Of a stretch of DNA of 64,000 nt, positions 55,560 to 63,865 are shown piece after piece; the first letter of the stretch is position 1, and every line of letters begins with the position of its first letter. Source of the DNA: CAVSVP01 sp963731125 (GTDB lineage Bacteria; Pseudomonadota; Gammaproteobacteria; Competibacterales; Competibacteraceae); assembly GCA_963731125.1 (NCBI GenBank), contig CAVSVP010000024.1, positions 1-64,000 of the forward strand, in the 5' to 3' direction. A program made the translations under genes and the position numbers. The notes beneath the pieces were generated by a model. The model searched no databases, had not been told where the DNA came from, and saw only the letters and a program-made list of their open reading frames with translations.

Positions 55560-56292
55560 GGGCGGCCTCCTGGAAAAGCTGCAGTTCCTCATGCAGATTG
55601 GCCTGCACTATCCACGGTCCAAGGCTGATTCGCAGCCCGGCTATCAGACTCGGATTCTGGCAAAAATCATAATGTGCGCTGTGCTTTAGCAACCGGTCCA
55701 AGGTTTGTTGTAACCCGTGGCGCTGGGCTTCCGACAGAGGATAAGCGCTGCTGATCTGAATGCGCTCTGGAGCAGTAGCATCGTTTTGATATGCGCTCAG
55801 GCGTTCCTCGGGCAGTTGTTTCAGTTCTTCCAGAGTGAGCGCAATAATGCGCTCCTCCAGGGCGGGACAGGCCAGCCTTTCCAGTAAGCGTCGGGTGAAA
55901 CGTCTTGCCAAAGTGAGTGCTGCCATTTCCTTTCGCTGCGCCAGTTCAGCCAGGCGACGCTCTTCCTGGGCGCGGCTTTTTTCGCGCTGCTGTGCCAGCA
56001 TTTTCTGTAACGCCTCACGCTGGCGGGCACGCTCGGCGTCCAGTTCTTTTTGTAAGGCGTCTCGGGCCTGGTTTTTTTCCTGTTCCCAATCGCTCAGGCG
56101 GCGCCGATACTGGGTTTGCATAGTTTCGGCTTCTTCGCGAAGCTGCTGTGCCTCGTTTAATGTTTTTTCCACGCTTTCTCGGCGGCGGGCGATCACGGCG
56201 AGGATGGGTTGGTAGAGAAATCGCTTAAGAATCCAAACCAGGATCAGAAAGTTGATTATCTCGAGGATAAACGTAGACCAGTCCAGCTCCAT
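55534..56292 (-). CDS. atpF: N-type ATPase b subunit with delta-like C-terminus
   Basis: A 252-residue protein, longer than a normal b subunit. One N-terminal helix (about 5-27), a long charged coiled coil (about 35-150), then a C-terminal region with ALEERIIALTLEELKQLPEE and LIAGLRISLGPWIVQANLHE, which resembles the F1 delta domain. The operon has no separate delta gene, so this fusion replaces it as the stator. Starts at ATG 56292; ends inside atpA. Confidence 0.88.
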   Translation of the reverse strand: MELDWSTFILEIINFLILVWILKRFLYQPILAVIARRRESVEKTLNEAQQLREEAETMQTQYRRRLSDWEQEKNQARDALQKELDAERARQREALQKMLAQQREKSRAQEERRLAELAQRKEMAALTLARRFTRRLLERLACPALEERIIALTLEELKQLPEERLSAYQNDATAPERIQISSAYPLSEAQRHGLQQTLDRLLKHSAHYDFCQNPSLIAGLRISLGPWIVQANLHEELQLFQEAARANPESSD

Positions 56293-56332
56293 TGCGTGGG
56301 CACCTTGGCTATTGGCAAGTAGCAGACCGCTG

Positions 56333-56599
56333 TTACTTTAAAAGATACTCCAGCAGCGGATTGCGAAACAAAACAATAAGCACGATAACCAAACAGTAAA
56401 TGGCCAGGGATTCAATCATGGCCAGGCCGATGAACAGGGTGCGGGTGATCGCCCGTTCCGCTTCCGGCTGCCGGGCCAAACTATCGAGGGCCTGACTGAT
56501 GGCCCGCCCCATGGCCAGCGCCGGCAGCATAGTGCCTAGGGCAATGGCCAATAGGGCCGCGACGGTGGAACCTAGGGTAAACCAAGTCATATCGGACAT
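56333..56599 (-). CDS. atpE: N-type ATPase c subunit
   Basis: An 88-residue double-helix hairpin. Helix 1 contains LPALAMGRAISQALDSLARQ and the RQP loop; helix 2 contains GLAMIESLAIYCLVIVLIVL with Glu63 as the ion carboxylate. The Ser64 and Tyr68 spacing matches Na+-ring ligands. The position of the helix-1 Gln/Glu ligand is Met30. Ion specificity is therefore uncertain. Confidence 0.92.
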   Translation of the reverse strand: MSDMTWFTLGSTVAALLAIALGTMLPALAMGRAISQALDSLARQPEAERAITRTLFIGLAMIESLAIYCLVIVLIVLFRNPLLEYLLK

Positions 56600-56604
56600 A
56601 GCGG

Positions 56605-57273
56605 TTAATCTCTTTGCCGTTGTTGTTGCGACTGAATACCCCCGGCGATATAGATTAACGCCAGCATACCAAAGATATAAGCCTGCACCAGGGCTTCGAC
56701 GATATGCAGCAGCAGCAGGGGGATGGGTACCAGCAGACCGCCTACCAGCAGTACCAGCAGGGCGGCGATCTCCAGGCTCATGATATTACCAAACAGACGT
56801 ACCGCCAGGGCGACGGTACGCGTAACCTCACTGACCAGATGAAACGGCAGGAGAATGGGGTTAGGGGCCAGATAATGGCGTAAATAACGACTTAACCCCT
56901 GAGAGCGAATACCAAACCAGTGAACCGCCAGGAATACCAGCACAGCCAAAGCGGCGGTGGCGGAAAGATCCCGGGTTGGCGAGTTGAGTCCGGGAATCAA
57001 GCCGGTCAGATTGGCCAGAGTTAGGAATATCCAGAGAGTACCCACAAAAGGCAGTATCTGGACCGTGTGTTGGGGTAGGACTTCGCTGATAGCGGTCTCG
57101 ATAAGGCTGACGATACTCTCCAAAGCCGTTTGTATTGGACCGGGAGCAAGACGCAGATGACGGCTAACCAGCCAGGCTCCTAATCCGAGCACTAACGTTA
57201 GGCCATAACTGGTGATGACGACGTCGGTAATGACCAGCGGCCCGATGTGCAAGACCACTGTGGCGGTTTCCAC
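56605..57273 (-). CDS. atpB: N-type ATPase a subunit
   Basis: A 222-residue membrane stator subunit with about five to six helices. The essential Arg is R159 in TVALAVRLFGNIMSLEIAAL. Other conserved features are GTLWIFLTLANLTGLIPGL. It forms the ion half-channels against the c ring. The start lies 4 bp after the atpQ stop, leaving no room for atpR. Confidence 0.9.
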   Translation of the reverse strand: METATVVLHIGPLVITDVVITSYGLTLVLGLGAWLVSRHLRLAPGPIQTALESIVSLIETAISEVLPQHTVQILPFVGTLWIFLTLANLTGLIPGLNSPTRDLSATAALAVLVFLAVHWFGIRSQGLSRYLRHYLAPNPILLPFHLVSEVTRTVALAVRLFGNIMSLEIAALLVLLVGGLLVPIPLLLLHIVEALVQAYIFGMLALIYIAGGIQSQQQRQRD

Positions 57274-57277
57274 GTTG

Positions 57278-57556
57278 TTACTCCCTCAGATGCAGCCAGA
57301 CATTGATAATGCCTACCACCAAACCGAGAAAAATCAGGCTCAAGGTCCAGCGGATGGAATAGCCCTCGGCCATCTCATCGAGCCAGCGGCCAACGTAAGC
57401 TCCCGCCACCACAGGCAGCACAAAAAGCAGCCCCAGTACACCCAGCGAGGCAACTTGTGCAAGCAACGTAGGGCGCTCCCGTTCCGCTTGGTTAAGGCGT
57501 CTGGAATGAATTTCCACCTGCTTTTTTAGATGATCATTCTGCTTGTTAGGGGTCAT
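57278..57556 (-). CDS. atpQ: N-type ATPase AtpI-like protein AtpQ
   Basis: A 92-residue protein with two helices (about 35-55 and 70-88) and the PF09527-like block GLLFVLPVVAGAYVGRWLDE. It is the AtpI relative of N-ATPase operons and may help assemble the c ring. It overlaps atpC by 4 bp. Confidence 0.82.
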   Translation of the reverse strand: MTPNKQNDHLKKQVEIHSRRLNQAERERPTLLAQVASLGVLGLLFVLPVVAGAYVGRWLDEMAEGYSIRWTLSLIFLGLVVGIINVWLHLRE

Positions 57557-57957
57557 AGAACATGCCGTTTCAGCTGCCAGAGGCGTTTGAACACGGCTTC
57601 CTCAAGCCGGTGCACGCTTTGTCTAATTTGTGCCAGCTCGCGTTCTTCGGCCAGCAACTGCTGTTCTAAGGCGGCGCTTAGGCTGGCATGGTCAGCGCCG
57701 CGCAGATAACGCCGCGTGTTAATAAATAACTCATTGTCCGCGAAGTACAGCACGCAACCCGGCAGTGCCAGATATTGCCAGACAGCCTGCTGGCTCGTGC
57801 GAAAGCGAGCTAATCCGGGTAGCAGCGTCGTGATCAGACGTTCATGGCCGGACAGTATGCCAAAGCGCCCGGAGCCGTCCTCGGCCACCAGGGAGATGAC
57901 GTCGGCAATGCGCTCGTACTGCGTCGTCGCCTGGAGATGTAGCATAAAACCGGTCAT
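57553..57957 (-). CDS. atpC: N-type ATPase epsilon subunit
   Basis: A 134-residue epsilon subunit: N-terminal beta-sandwich with VAEDGSGRFGILSGHERLIT, then a C-terminal helical pair with AEERELAQIRQSVHRLEEAV. The ATG overlaps the atpD stop by one base (TGATG), indicating coupling. An upstream in-frame start at 57993 lies in atpD and is less likely. Confidence 0.88.
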   Translation of the reverse strand: MTGFMLHLQATTQYERIADVISLVAEDGSGRFGILSGHERLITTLLPGLARFRTSQQAVWQYLALPGCVLYFADNELFINTRRYLRGADHASLSAALEQQLLAEERELAQIRQSVHRLEEAVFKRLWQLKRHVL

Positions 57958-59354
57958 CAACCTGTTGCCGCTAAGCCGCCGCGCATATAGCACGCATCTT
58001 CTGGAATAGAGTCGTAGTCGCCCCGCAGAAAAGCTTCACAATCTGCCAGGGTTTCTTCCAGGGAAACGGATACTCCGGTAATTCCGCTTTGTTCGCTGGC
58101 CACGGTAAAGGGCTGTGAGAGATACTTCTGTAGTTTCCGCGCCCGCATAACGATACGCCGGTCCGCGGGAGACAGTTCCTCGATGCCCATCATGGTAATA
58201 ATATCCTCCAACTCCCGGTGCCGGGCGAGGTGTTCTCGCACCCCTTCCGCCACGGCATAATGGCGTTTTCCCAGAACCCGGTGGTCCATCAACTTACTGG
58301 CGGAGCGCAGGGGATCAACGGCCGGATAGATGCCCTTGCCGGCTTGTTCCCGGGATAGGATCACCGTGGTGTCCAGATGGCTAAGTATAGCGCTGACGGC
58401 GGGATCGGTCATATCGTCTGCCGGCACATAAACCGCCTGCACCGACGTGATGGCGCCGGCCTCGGTCGAGGTAATGCGATCCTCAAGTTCCGCCACCTCG
58501 GTGATTAGCGTAGGCTGATAGCCAACCGTGGCCGGCATGCGGCCCAGCAGCACGGAAATCTCGCTGCCGGCCTGGACGAAACGGTAAATATTGTCCATGA
58601 CAAATAATACCTCCTTGTGCAGCGTATCGCGCAGATATTCCGCATAGGTCAGGGCGCTGAGTCCCACCCGAAAGCGCACACCCGGTGATTCGTCCATTTG
58701 CCCGAACATCAGGAGGGTTTGTTCCAGCACGCCGGCATGGCGCATCTCATGCCAGAGCTCGTGACCTTCACGGACTCGTTCACCCACTCCCGCAAAGACC
58801 GACACGCCGGCATGGAGATTGGCAATGGCATGCATAAACTCCATGATTAATATGGTCTTGCCGACGCCGGCGCCTCCGAATAAACCGGTTTTACCCCCTT
58901 TAACGAACGGGCAGAGTAAATCGATCACCTTAATCCCAGTTGGCAAGACGTCGCTAATGCCGAGGGATTCGCTAAGAGGCGGCGGCCGTCCGTGAATATT
59001 ACGGAATGCGTCGGTTGGCAGGGGCGGTCTTTCGTCCTGGGGTTCCCCAAAGATATTAACCATTCGGCCGAGGCACTGGGGCGATACCGGCACATGCAGG
59101 GGTGCACCGGTATCGAAAACGGGTGTGCCCCGCTTGAGTCCGGCGGTTTGGTGCAGAGTAATAGCCCGGATGCGGTGCTCATCCAGATGTTGATGTACTT
59201 CGAACAGATAGCTTTCATGATCGAGAAAGGCGTGCAAAGCCTGGCGCAGTGGCGGTAAGCGCCGGCAGACGATATTTACCACCGGGCCATGGACCTCGGC
59301 GATAGTGCCAATGGGAGAATCCTGAAGCGGCTGCGGAGAATTTAGCGCTGTCAT
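57957..59354 (-). CDS. atpD: N-type ATPase beta subunit
   Basis: A 465-residue catalytic subunit. Walker A GGAGVGKTILIMEFMHAI, the catalytic Glu in GVGERVREGHEL, Walker B region VLFVMDNIYRFVQAG, and ISVLLGRMPATVGYQPTL. Being first in the operon, with the order D-C-Q, identifies the N-type (alternative) F1F0 ATPase rather than the housekeeping one, which would run I-B-E-F-H-A-G-D-C. Confidence 0.95.
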   Translation of the reverse strand: MTALNSPQPLQDSPIGTIAEVHGPVVNIVCRRLPPLRQALHAFLDHESYLFEVHQHLDEHRIRAITLHQTAGLKRGTPVFDTGAPLHVPVSPQCLGRMVNIFGEPQDERPPLPTDAFRNIHGRPPPLSESLGISDVLPTGIKVIDLLCPFVKGGKTGLFGGAGVGKTILIMEFMHAIANLHAGVSVFAGVGERVREGHELWHEMRHAGVLEQTLLMFGQMDESPGVRFRVGLSALTYAEYLRDTLHKEVLFVMDNIYRFVQAGSEISVLLGRMPATVGYQPTLITEVAELEDRITSTEAGAITSVQAVYVPADDMTDPAVSAILSHLDTTVILSREQAGKGIYPAVDPLRSASKLMDHRVLGKRHYAVAEGVREHLARHRELEDIITMMGIEELSPADRRIVMRARKLQKYLSQPFTVASEQSGITGVSVSLEETLADCEAFLRGDYDSIPEDACYMRGGLAATG

Positions 59355-59368
59355 AGCACAGAGTGAAT

Positions 59369-59400
59369 CGGTTACGCTTATGTGATTAGAAGCGTAACCG
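59369..59400 (-). promoter_or_regulatory. Perfect hairpin in the atpD leader
   Basis: CGGTTACGCTT (59369) is followed after 10 bases by AAGCGTAACCG (ending 59400). The 11-bp perfect stem ends 14 bp before the atpD ATG. It could be an operator or an RNA stem-loop controlling translation of the whole operon. No clear Shine-Dalgarno sequence separates it from the start. Confidence 0.6.
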
Positions 59401-59497
59401 AAAATGCTAACGGCGCCTAGGGTGGGAGATAATGACTTGTTGCTAAGATTATCGGCTTAGTTGATATGTGTCGGTGGCTACGGCCGAATCGTTGTTA

Positions 59498-59524
59498 TGT
59501 TGGGCTCCGCAAGCTCAGCCCAAC
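59498..59524. repeat. REP-like palindrome
   Basis: GTTGGGCT and its inverse AGCCCAAC enclose CCGCAAGCTC. The pattern is a common extragenic palindrome in gammaproteobacteria. It lies between atpD and the GH57 gene. Confidence 0.55.
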
Positions 59525-59592
59525 CTGCCCCGATTTCCGCAATTTTAAGGCTGATGTTGCACTAGAGAGAATGACTGATTTTTGAGCAGGAA

Positions 59593-60783
59593 TTACACGG
59601 TAGTCTCTCCCAGGGCAGCTCTGGCCTGCTCAATATGGTAGGCAGCCTTATCCAGGTCCTGATGCGTATTGGATATCCATGCCTCGCCCCAGTAAAAATT
59701 GCAGCTTGTCTCAGCCCGCAACAGCCGCCAATAGGCTTGCTCCAGTTCATGACGCACTGCAAAATTCCAGTGTTGGGCTGCCCGGTCGTGCAGCGTGTGA
59801 AAGGCCTCACTGACCTGGTGAACACGCGTCATGGCGTCCCGTTGTGCCTGGGAGCCCTGCCACTGGTGGAAGTTCCAGCCATGATGCGTGTCGGTATTCC
59901 AGGCTCCGCGGCGCACCGTGACCCGTCCTGCAGCGCCGAAACGGTCGAGATAGTCATTGATCAACATTGGCCGCATGACTGACTGGCCTGCGCGGATGGC
60001 ATCGAGTGCTTCACGGTAAAAATAGGTCCAGAAATTAGCTTTGGGGCTCACGTTGCGAAACCAACCGCCGTTGTCACCATCGGTAGCGGTAACCACTAGA
60101 GGCGGGAAATCACACCACTTTGTGCGCTCGTGCAATTCATGATAGAACCAACCATAGTCCATGCCGGCCAACTGGGCATTCGAGAGTTCCCGGTCGCGGA
60201 CGATCACGATAATCTCTTCCCCGCCATATTCTGCTAAGTGTGGCCGGTAACGCAGTTCCTGCCATGACATGTCATCGATGGGATCGACATACTCGCTATC
60301 CACGAGCACGTAACGATAACCGGCTTTTTTCAGGTGCGGAATTAACTCCATGGTAAAGCCCATTTCCGGCGGCCAGAAACCGGGAAAATGGAGTCGCCAG
60401 AAAATGTGTCGGCCGATGCTGAGCCAGCGGTTAATCTGCTCGTCCCAATCGGCTTGCGGAATTAAAGCCAACACGGGATGGTAGTAACCGGTTCCAAGAA
60501 TTTCGTAAATGCGTTGGTTTTGCAGACTCCAGAGCAGCGTTCCGCAATCGACGATGCCGTACACTTTTTGCTGAAATTCCGGATGAGAAAGGGTTTCGAG
60601 CAGAGTTCCGGAAAGGGAAAGATGCACACGGGCAATATCCTCATACGCCCATAGGGTGCGCACCATGCGGTCATAGGCGTAGAGGATTTCCTTAGCCTCC
60701 CACTCGTTTGTTTCAAGGAGATGGTCTAGGTTGCCTGGCGGCTGGTGCATGTTTAGCACCAGCGCATGATAAATCTCTCTCAT
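59593..60783 (-). CDS. Glycoside hydrolase family 57 protein
   Basis: A 396-residue GH57-type (beta/alpha)7-barrel protein. It opens with IYHALVLNMHQPPGNLDHLL, the HQP motif, and contains FPGFWPPEMGFTMELIPHLK with the catalytic Glu candidate and VTATDGDNGGWF near the Asp motif. GH57 enzymes act on alpha-glucans (amylase, branching or transglycosylase activity). Activity type cannot be fixed. It stands alone downstream of nothing related. Confidence 0.82.
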   Translation of the reverse strand: MREIYHALVLNMHQPPGNLDHLLETNEWEAKEILYAYDRMVRTLWAYEDIARVHLSLSGTLLETLSHPEFQQKVYGIVDCGTLLWSLQNQRIYEILGTGYYHPVLALIPQADWDEQINRWLSIGRHIFWRLHFPGFWPPEMGFTMELIPHLKKAGYRYVLVDSEYVDPIDDMSWQELRYRPHLAEYGGEEIIVIVRDRELSNAQLAGMDYGWFYHELHERTKWCDFPPLVVTATDGDNGGWFRNVSPKANFWTYFYREALDAIRAGQSVMRPMLINDYLDRFGAAGRVTVRRGAWNTDTHHGWNFHQWQGSQAQRDAMTRVHQVSEAFHTLHDRAAQHWNFAVRHELEQAYWRLLRAETSCNFYWGEAWISNTHQDLDKAAYHIEQARAALGETTV

Positions 60784-60864
60784 AGAGCCTCTTTAACCTT
60801 AGTTTAATGATAGTTTTGTGCAGCAAGCGAGCAAAGCTTACCGTGTAGCTGTAGCCCTAGCATA

Positions 60865-61013
60865 GGGTGTCTAAAAACGCCATCTTTAGGCCAAATTCGT
60901 TGCCCGGTTTTTGGACCCTGAGAATATCGCTATGACACCGATTCACGCTGGGTTTGGAACCAATCAGCGAGGTCCAAAAAGTGATTAAAGCAAATTGGCC
61001 GATTTAGACGCCC
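60865..61013. repeat. 149-bp miniature element with TA duplication
   Basis: GGGTGTCTAAA at 60865 and TTTAGACGCCC ending 61013 are inverted with one mismatch. TA is on both outer sides, as for IS630/Tc1-type targets. An inner inverted pair TTTTTGGACC / GGTCCAAAAA adds a nested stem. Non-coding. Confidence 0.7.
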
Positions 61014-61060
61014 TAGCCCTAGCAACAGGAGGGTTTGAACCGGTTTGCGATCTCTTAGAG

Positions 61061-61167
61061 TTATAGTGCCGGTCAAATGACCTGATACTGGTTACAAGGC
61101 TTCAAATCGTTAGTAAACAACGATTGTAATAAAATTATCGGCATCAATTCATATGGCTGGCACTATA
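61061..61167. repeat. About 107-bp imperfect inverted-repeat element
   Basis: TTATAGTGCC at 61061 and GGCACTATA ending 61167 are inverted, with continued similarity inward (GGTCAAATGA against the inverse of TCATATGGCT). It is non-coding and adjacent to the previous element. Confidence 0.5.
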
Positions 61168-61552
61168 GCTCAGTGGGCCGCTGTGCGTGGCGGCCACGAT
61201 AAAATGCTTAACCTTGGTCAACCGGCATGGATTTGTTGTCGCTATTTAAAGACAATTTGAAAGTTGAGTAATCAGTAAGTTGCTTATTTTTCTGTGATTT
61301 ACGTCGGCAGCGGCGCACAGTTGAACTTCCACTGAAACTCGATTATTAAATCAAGTTATTAATTTTTATTAAAAAAATTGGATTGCATGAATTTTGCATA
61401 GCTTTAGAGTGCCGAAGTGATATGTCCGACTATGGAAAATCAGTTTCGGTGGCTTTTATGAGACTTATCTGTGCTTTCTTAGAAAGCCGGTTAAGGGGCT
61501 TTTAGCAAACACCTCTCCTCCTTCCTCCTAGGAGATTTGAGGTGGAGAATTG

Positions 61553-61579
61553 GCACGGTGAAAAGCCGTGCCTTTTTTA
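61553..61579 (+). terminator. Rho-independent terminator-like hairpin on the plus strand
   Basis: GGCACGG and CCGTGCC pair around TGAAAAG, followed by six T on the plus strand. The neighbouring genes are both on the minus strand and do not need it, so it implies a plus-strand transcript, perhaps a small RNA starting in the gap upstream. Confidence 0.7.
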
Positions 61580-61605
61580 ATCAGCTTTGGCTTGCGCTTC
61601 ACCAG

Positions 61606-62163
61606 TCACTGAGAAGGCAGTGATTCCTGCTCCGCAGCGGGGTCGTAGGTCACGACATGCTCTTGCTCATTGGGATCGTTACGGGCCACGATAGCCATTG
61701 CCGGTTCAGTCTTGCTCAAATTTCGCGGCTGATGAGGAAGGTCGGGGGGAATGTAGATAAAGTCACCTTCCTCATTAACAACCGATTGGCGCAGACCGCG
61801 ACCGTAGCGCGTTTCCACACGCCCCTTGAGAACATAAATGGCTGTCTCGTAGCCCTTATGAAGATGGGGCTTAGCCGCGCTGCCGGGTGGAATGACAACC
61901 AAATTCATGGAAATACCCTTGGCTCCCACCGTACGCTCAGAAATGCCGACGAAATAGGGCAAACCCTGGCGGGACGTGGTGCCCTTGGGAGACTGTATCG
62001 TGACAATATCTTTTGACGCGATGCCGGGCGATTTCGCTGGCGCAGCAGTTTGCGCCGGAGGCGAGTCTTGTGGTGCGGCGGCGAAAACGGCACCTGTCGC
62101 TAAAAACCAACATCCGCTAGCTAGGACAGTAGCGAGAAACCAATAGGGCAAGCAGGGGTTCAT
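61606..62163 (-). CDS. Secreted cupin-domain protein
   Basis: A 185-residue protein with a signal peptide (about 1-30, ending AVFAA) and an Ala/Pro linker. The cupin barrel (about 70-175) includes IPPGSAAKPHLHKGYETAIY with two His ligands and a Glu, and GDFIYIPPDLPHQPRNLS with the third His. It probably binds a divalent metal. The ligand is unknown. It is near the PHB-depolymerase-like gene but separated by 120 bp. Confidence 0.8.
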   Translation of the reverse strand: MNPCLPYWFLATVLASGCWFLATGAVFAAAPQDSPPAQTAAPAKSPGIASKDIVTIQSPKGTTSRQGLPYFVGISERTVGAKGISMNLVVIPPGSAAKPHLHKGYETAIYVLKGRVETRYGRGLRQSVVNEEGDFIYIPPDLPHQPRNLSKTEPAMAIVARNDPNEQEHVVTYDPAAEQESLPSQ

Positions 62164-62283
62164 AGCATTCCCACCTGAAAAGCTGCTGTTAATAACCTAG
62201 TGTTGCACGAACCTGCTGATTTGGCCATCGCGGAATATGGTCGTTTCACACTCGTTATACTGGCATGTCAATCGGCGCTATGA

Positions 62284-63705
62284 CTACGACTCGCTCCGTA
62301 GGTGCTGGTAGAAAAAGCGTACCATTTCCTGCGAGGCATCAGGTCCCTTGGGATCGGTAAATGAGCCATAAGGGCTACCGCCCGACCATCCATGGCCTGC
62401 CTCATGGACCAGCCACCGTTCCATGACGGCACGACCGCTTGTCTCGCGATAAATGGAGCGGGTGTAGGTATGCCCGGCGGACGCCTGTCCCCGATGCATA
62501 GTCACGTGAAGCTTTGTTTTTGCCGCCTTAGCGGGCTCATCGCCGGCATGTGGTGTTGTCCATTGAGCGAGCACTTGGTCTCCATTGCAAGGATGAACCG
62601 TCGTATCCCGATCCCCATGGAACACGATAGTTGGGACGAGATGAGTATTGATCTCCGCCGCTCGCAGATGACGATGCTGCTGGTGAAGGGCGGATTTTCC
62701 GCCATGCTGCATCGCGGCGAGTGCGGAGGGAAGGTCGTGGGCGGCACCGTAGGCAAGGCCGGAGTGAACGCCGATAGCAGCGTACAGATCAGGATAGTTC
62801 ATTCCCATGATTGCGGCCATCGCCCCGCCGGCCGATAGCCCCGCCAGGTACACTCGCCGTACGTCAACGGAGTAAGTGCTGGCAAGCTGCCGCGTGATGC
62901 CGGCAATGATGGAGGGTTCGCCGCGATCCCGGTGCTGGTCCGTCGCCTTAAACCAATTCCAGCATTTGGACTGATTGGCAGGGACCGCTTGGGCGGGATA
63001 AACTACGAAAAACTGTTCTTTTTCGGCAAGCCTATTCATCCGAGTGCCGGCAGCAAAGTCATCTGGAGTCTGCGTACAGCCATGAAGCATAACGACTAGC
63101 GGCAGGGTCTGCCCGCGATAGCCACTAGGAATATACAGTTGATAGCTGCGGGTTCCGGCTAGGTTGGAATAGGATCCCGTGAGAAATTGCCCGCCTGCCA
63201 AAATCTCGCTACGTGCCAGATCTGGTCTGGATGCTTTTCCGCCGAGTTCACGTCGCCGCAGGCGCAGGGTGGGGCGCAAGCGAACAGATCGTCGAGGCGC
63301 TGTAGATTCGGCACGTTCTTTGCCGCGCGCAGACTCAACTGCCGATGCCTCGCCGTGCTTAGCCTTACGAAAATCAGCTTGGCTGCCGGTCGGTGCGGCG
63401 GATGCGCTTTCGCTTGCCTGAGGAGACACTGCAACGACAGGCGATGGTAGTAGCGCCGCTGCGGAAGAACTAGTTTGCTGATCTGGCTCCTGGGTTGAGC
63501 CTGCTGCGGGCGATGGAGGTTCGTCAACCACTTGCCAGGTGACGTCAATGGGTTCAGCGGTAGTACGGTCGCTGGCGGTTGCTGAAGCTTCCGGCGCTAC
63601 TCTGCCCCAGAGCGTGCGCTGGATAATGGCGGTGGCCTCGAGAAGTTGGCCCGCACGCGTGAGTCGGGTGGCTTCCGCCATCCCAGTGCGCATTTTATCA
63701 TTCAT
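62284..63705 (-). CDS. PHB depolymerase-family esterase
   Basis: A 473-residue protein. The N-terminal 190 residues are low complexity (Ala/Ser/Pro rich) with an opening KMRTGMAEATRLTRAGQLLE resembling a family-specific helical segment. The esterase domain has LPLVVMLHGCTQTPDDFAAG (oxyanion region), GLSAGGAMAAIMG (GxSxG nucleophile), PTIVFHGDRDTTVHP (Asp region) and GHGWSGGS (His region). It hydrolyses polyhydroxybutyrate-type esters. ATG 63705 is chosen because AAGGAAACC lies upstream; 63825 is a weaker in-frame alternative. Confidence 0.85.
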   Translation of the reverse strand: MNDKMRTGMAEATRLTRAGQLLEATAIIQRTLWGRVAPEASATASDRTTAEPIDVTWQVVDEPPSPAAGSTQEPDQQTSSSAAALLPSPVVAVSPQASESASAAPTGSQADFRKAKHGEASAVESARGKERAESTAPRRSVRLRPTLRLRRRELGGKASRPDLARSEILAGGQFLTGSYSNLAGTRSYQLYIPSGYRGQTLPLVVMLHGCTQTPDDFAAGTRMNRLAEKEQFFVVYPAQAVPANQSKCWNWFKATDQHRDRGEPSIIAGITRQLASTYSVDVRRVYLAGLSAGGAMAAIMGMNYPDLYAAIGVHSGLAYGAAHDLPSALAAMQHGGKSALHQQHRHLRAAEINTHLVPTIVFHGDRDTTVHPCNGDQVLAQWTTPHAGDEPAKAAKTKLHVTMHRGQASAGHTYTRSIYRETSGRAVMERWLVHEAGHGWSGGSPYGSFTDPKGPDASQEMVRFFYQHLRSES

Positions 63706-63865
63706 ACCTATGGTTTCCTTAACATATAACACCAGTGATTTTAGGCAGGAGCTGGCGTTTGACTCACCGCCTCGTGTTTTATAAGCGAACCATGCATTGC
63801 ATAGAAAGACCACCACGCACAGCATGCCCTACCAACATCTTTCTCTTTGGGTTAAGAGAAATTAG

